From Fratercula arctica (Eukaryota > Chordata > Aves > Charadriiformes > Alcidae): DNA of 64,000 nt. Made by a program: the position numbers and the translations under genes. The notes under the pieces were generated by a model, which saw only the letters and a program-made list of their open reading frames with translations, made no database searches and was not told the DNA's origin. Shown here piece by piece: positions 61,898-64,000 of the stretch. Position 1 is the stretch's first letter, and every line of letters begins with the position of its first letter. The stretch spans positions 27,284,355 through 27,348,354 of the forward strand of contig CANTUZ010000007.1 of assembly GCA_947846985.1 (NCBI GenBank), read 5' to 3'.

Positions 61898-64000
61898 TTC
61901 CATAGCCATCTTCAGTGGCTATAGGACTTCTAACAGAACTGGTACTCTCTCCGGTATGTTAATGACTACAACAGAATGATAGGCACTGCAAAGGACTCCA
62001 TGGCTCTGCTGCCTCTATATTTGGATAATTTCCCACAATCGTTGCTCCAGAAAAAGCCTGGGACTTCAAAGTAGTCAAATAAAGAAGAAAAAATAATAAA
62101 ATAAAGATCAAGCATTACTTTCCCTGTTTTCTCAGAAATGGCTTGTTTGCTCCTGGTTAAGGAAGGATTACTTACCATAGCTATCTAGAGGACAAGGGCA
62201 AATTGCAATTTGCTTAAGGTTTTGAGCGAGGATCTTTCGCTTAAAGGAGTGCATTTGGAGACAAGGGAGATTATGAACAACCATTTAGCAAGATCTTCAA
62301 GCCATCAGGCTGTTTAACATTATTGATCAGTGCAGCCAGAGCACATTTAAAAAAAAAAAAAAAAAAAAAAATCTATCAGATTAAAATGGAAATATCTTCC
62401 TTGTTCTGACTTCTCATAAATTTCATTTCACATTGCAGCAGAAAGCTTCCCTGAAAGACGGGCAGCCCCCAAGCCCGAGGTGGTGACCCTGCCAGGAACA
62501 CAGTGCCCTGCGTCCCTGCTGGCCCCTTCTGCCTTTGACACAACCATATGTCCAACAACCACGTGCGGGACGGTTCTGTTCCAACAAAGAAAGGGATATT
62601 TCCAAAAAAGCCCACCCCAAACCTAGCAACTCAAACCAGAAGAGGTGTCTCCCAAGAGCCCATTGCTACAGAAAGCCTTTTTAACAGGAAGGAACATGAC
62701 TTGGTTGGTGTATTTGAAATAGCCTTCTTTAGAGAATGCAGAACACTATGTTGAAACAAACCCAGATCCGATATTTAATTGATGTCACCCACCTAAACAG
62801 CAAAGCTTTCATCTCCCAAGTGCCCACGCTGGGGATCGCAATTCTAGGGGATTTTGTTTGCAAATATAAATAAAAAGAAACACATTTGCTTTCAATTTGG
62901 TGCCCCAGAAGTTGACAGCAATAGTAGTCAACAATAGAAATTATTTGTATTAATAGCCTTGTTTATTCTAATGATGTTGGCATTTTCTGTGAAGATTAAT
63001 TAGCAATAATGTTGCAAGTACTATTACAAGTGAAATATGCACCATAAACCAAAAATAATTTGACTGACCTATGTTCTAAAATAAAATATTTACAGTAATG
63101 AGGTTCTAATTATCCTTTGTTATGGCAGGCCATTCTCTACACTCCTCTTTATTGATAGGAGATGTATTGTTTCAGCATTTTAGCTCAATTTATTTTCTCA
63201 CATTTGCATTTTCTTATGCACAGAAAATGAGAGATTATCATTACCTTCTTCACTTTGCATTCAATTTACGTCAACAGCACATTACCTCACCCTAACTCAT
63301 TTATCTACCACAGAAATTTGATAACAAAAGCTACTGTCAGTGATGAATAAAGATCATTTCAAATGGAACAAGAAGAAAGAAGATGAATTATAGGTTTCAG
63401 GACCTTTTGTTTGCCCAAGAAAGGGAAAATAAAGGACTTTTTCCACCTAGGCAACACAGATCTCACAAGGCTGTAACTCACATTCAGCATCTCATATTTA
63501 CCTGCGGCTGATCGGTCCTTTCTGCATACAAAAGTAACTCCAAATACCCACGCAACCATAAACCTGTCTCCCATTTGCTGCATGAAAGAACATTTTTAAT
63601 TTTTTTGGACTGAGCGCACAGAATTTATGGTTCATAAGCTTGAGCAAACACTTTAACAACTACCCAAGGGCTATTGTAGCCTCATAGCAACTAACAGCTC
63701 TCCAGCCTGCGAGACACGGGCACGTCCAACACGGAACGTACTCGGCGTCTCACCGGATGGCGTTATCCTGCTGGTCAGCACTCACAGTGCCGTGAAATGT
63801 GCTGTGGGACTGATTCTCTTGCGTTGACAATAGCAGAATATCCATCTTGCTTTGCTGGCAACTAGTAAAACCTGCCAGCTCCTCTATTCTAGCTCTTCTG
63901 CTTCAACAAGCCTCTCGCCGCTCTTCTCTTACAGTACTAGAGCTAATACCAAAAGGCAACAGCACCAACACCACACTCAGAAATTGAGTTCTGCCGTAAA
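61898..64000. other. Noncoding stretch with A-run and AT-rich segment
   Basis: A run of about 23 A lies at 62349-62371. The part from about 62860 to 63340 is AT-rich with many TAAT-type homeodomain core sites and may be a conserved element. No coding exon recognised up to the window end. Confidence 0.5.

Noticed and set aside
1..64000. tRNA, rRNA, CRISPR arrays, bacterial operons, endogenous retrovirus or DNA-transposon genes
   Set aside because: None was recognised on reading both strands. A covariance-model search and a repeat-library search would be needed to exclude small RNA genes and old eroded elements.

Overview
The window looks like nuclear DNA from a bird. At least nine copies of the 3' end of CR1, the dominant avian LINE, are scattered through it on both strands. 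There are also long intergenic or intronic stretches, one large CpG island, and no bacterial-style gene packing. Only one protein-coding exon is recognised with confidence.

That exon is on the minus strand at 6199-6247, inside the CpG island (about 5440-8150). It encodes MSGKVIKPKEEKDASK followed by a single G before a GTAAGG splice donor. From memory of the family, this is the 'V' alternative first exon of FGF13 (FHF2), an intracellular fibroblast-growth-factor homologous factor that binds voltage-gated sodium channels. The phase-1 junction, an in-frame upstream stop and the CpG-island setting all support a genuine first exon. The next FGF13 exons (1Y, or common exon 2) are not seen and should lie to the left of position 1. 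The 1S and 1U exons are not seen either; if present they would lie beyond 64000 or elsewhere.

Layout. 1-5440 is intron downstream of exon V. 5440-8150 is the promoter CpG island with exon V, an ATG-free leader, an AT-rich insert holding a MEF2-type match, many long G/C homopolymers and several further minus-strand splice-donor matches. 8150-64000 is about 56 kb with no recognisable coding exon; it is either an intron of longer FGF13 isoforms or intergenic DNA upstream of the V promoter. It contains ten CR1 pieces (nine recent-looking, one ancient), a (CCCAT)n array, a G28/T24 low-complexity cluster, other A-rich or purine-rich tracts, a small secondary CpG cluster near 48.4-48.7 kb, and several AT-rich stretches that could be conserved regulatory elements.

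I found no exotic system (no CRISPR, phage, transposase gene or gene cluster). The most useful leads are the possible extra FGF13 first exons in the CpG island, especially a phase-compatible 13-codon candidate at 5984-6023. All other long open frames in the window look like chance frames in GC-rich or repeat DNA.
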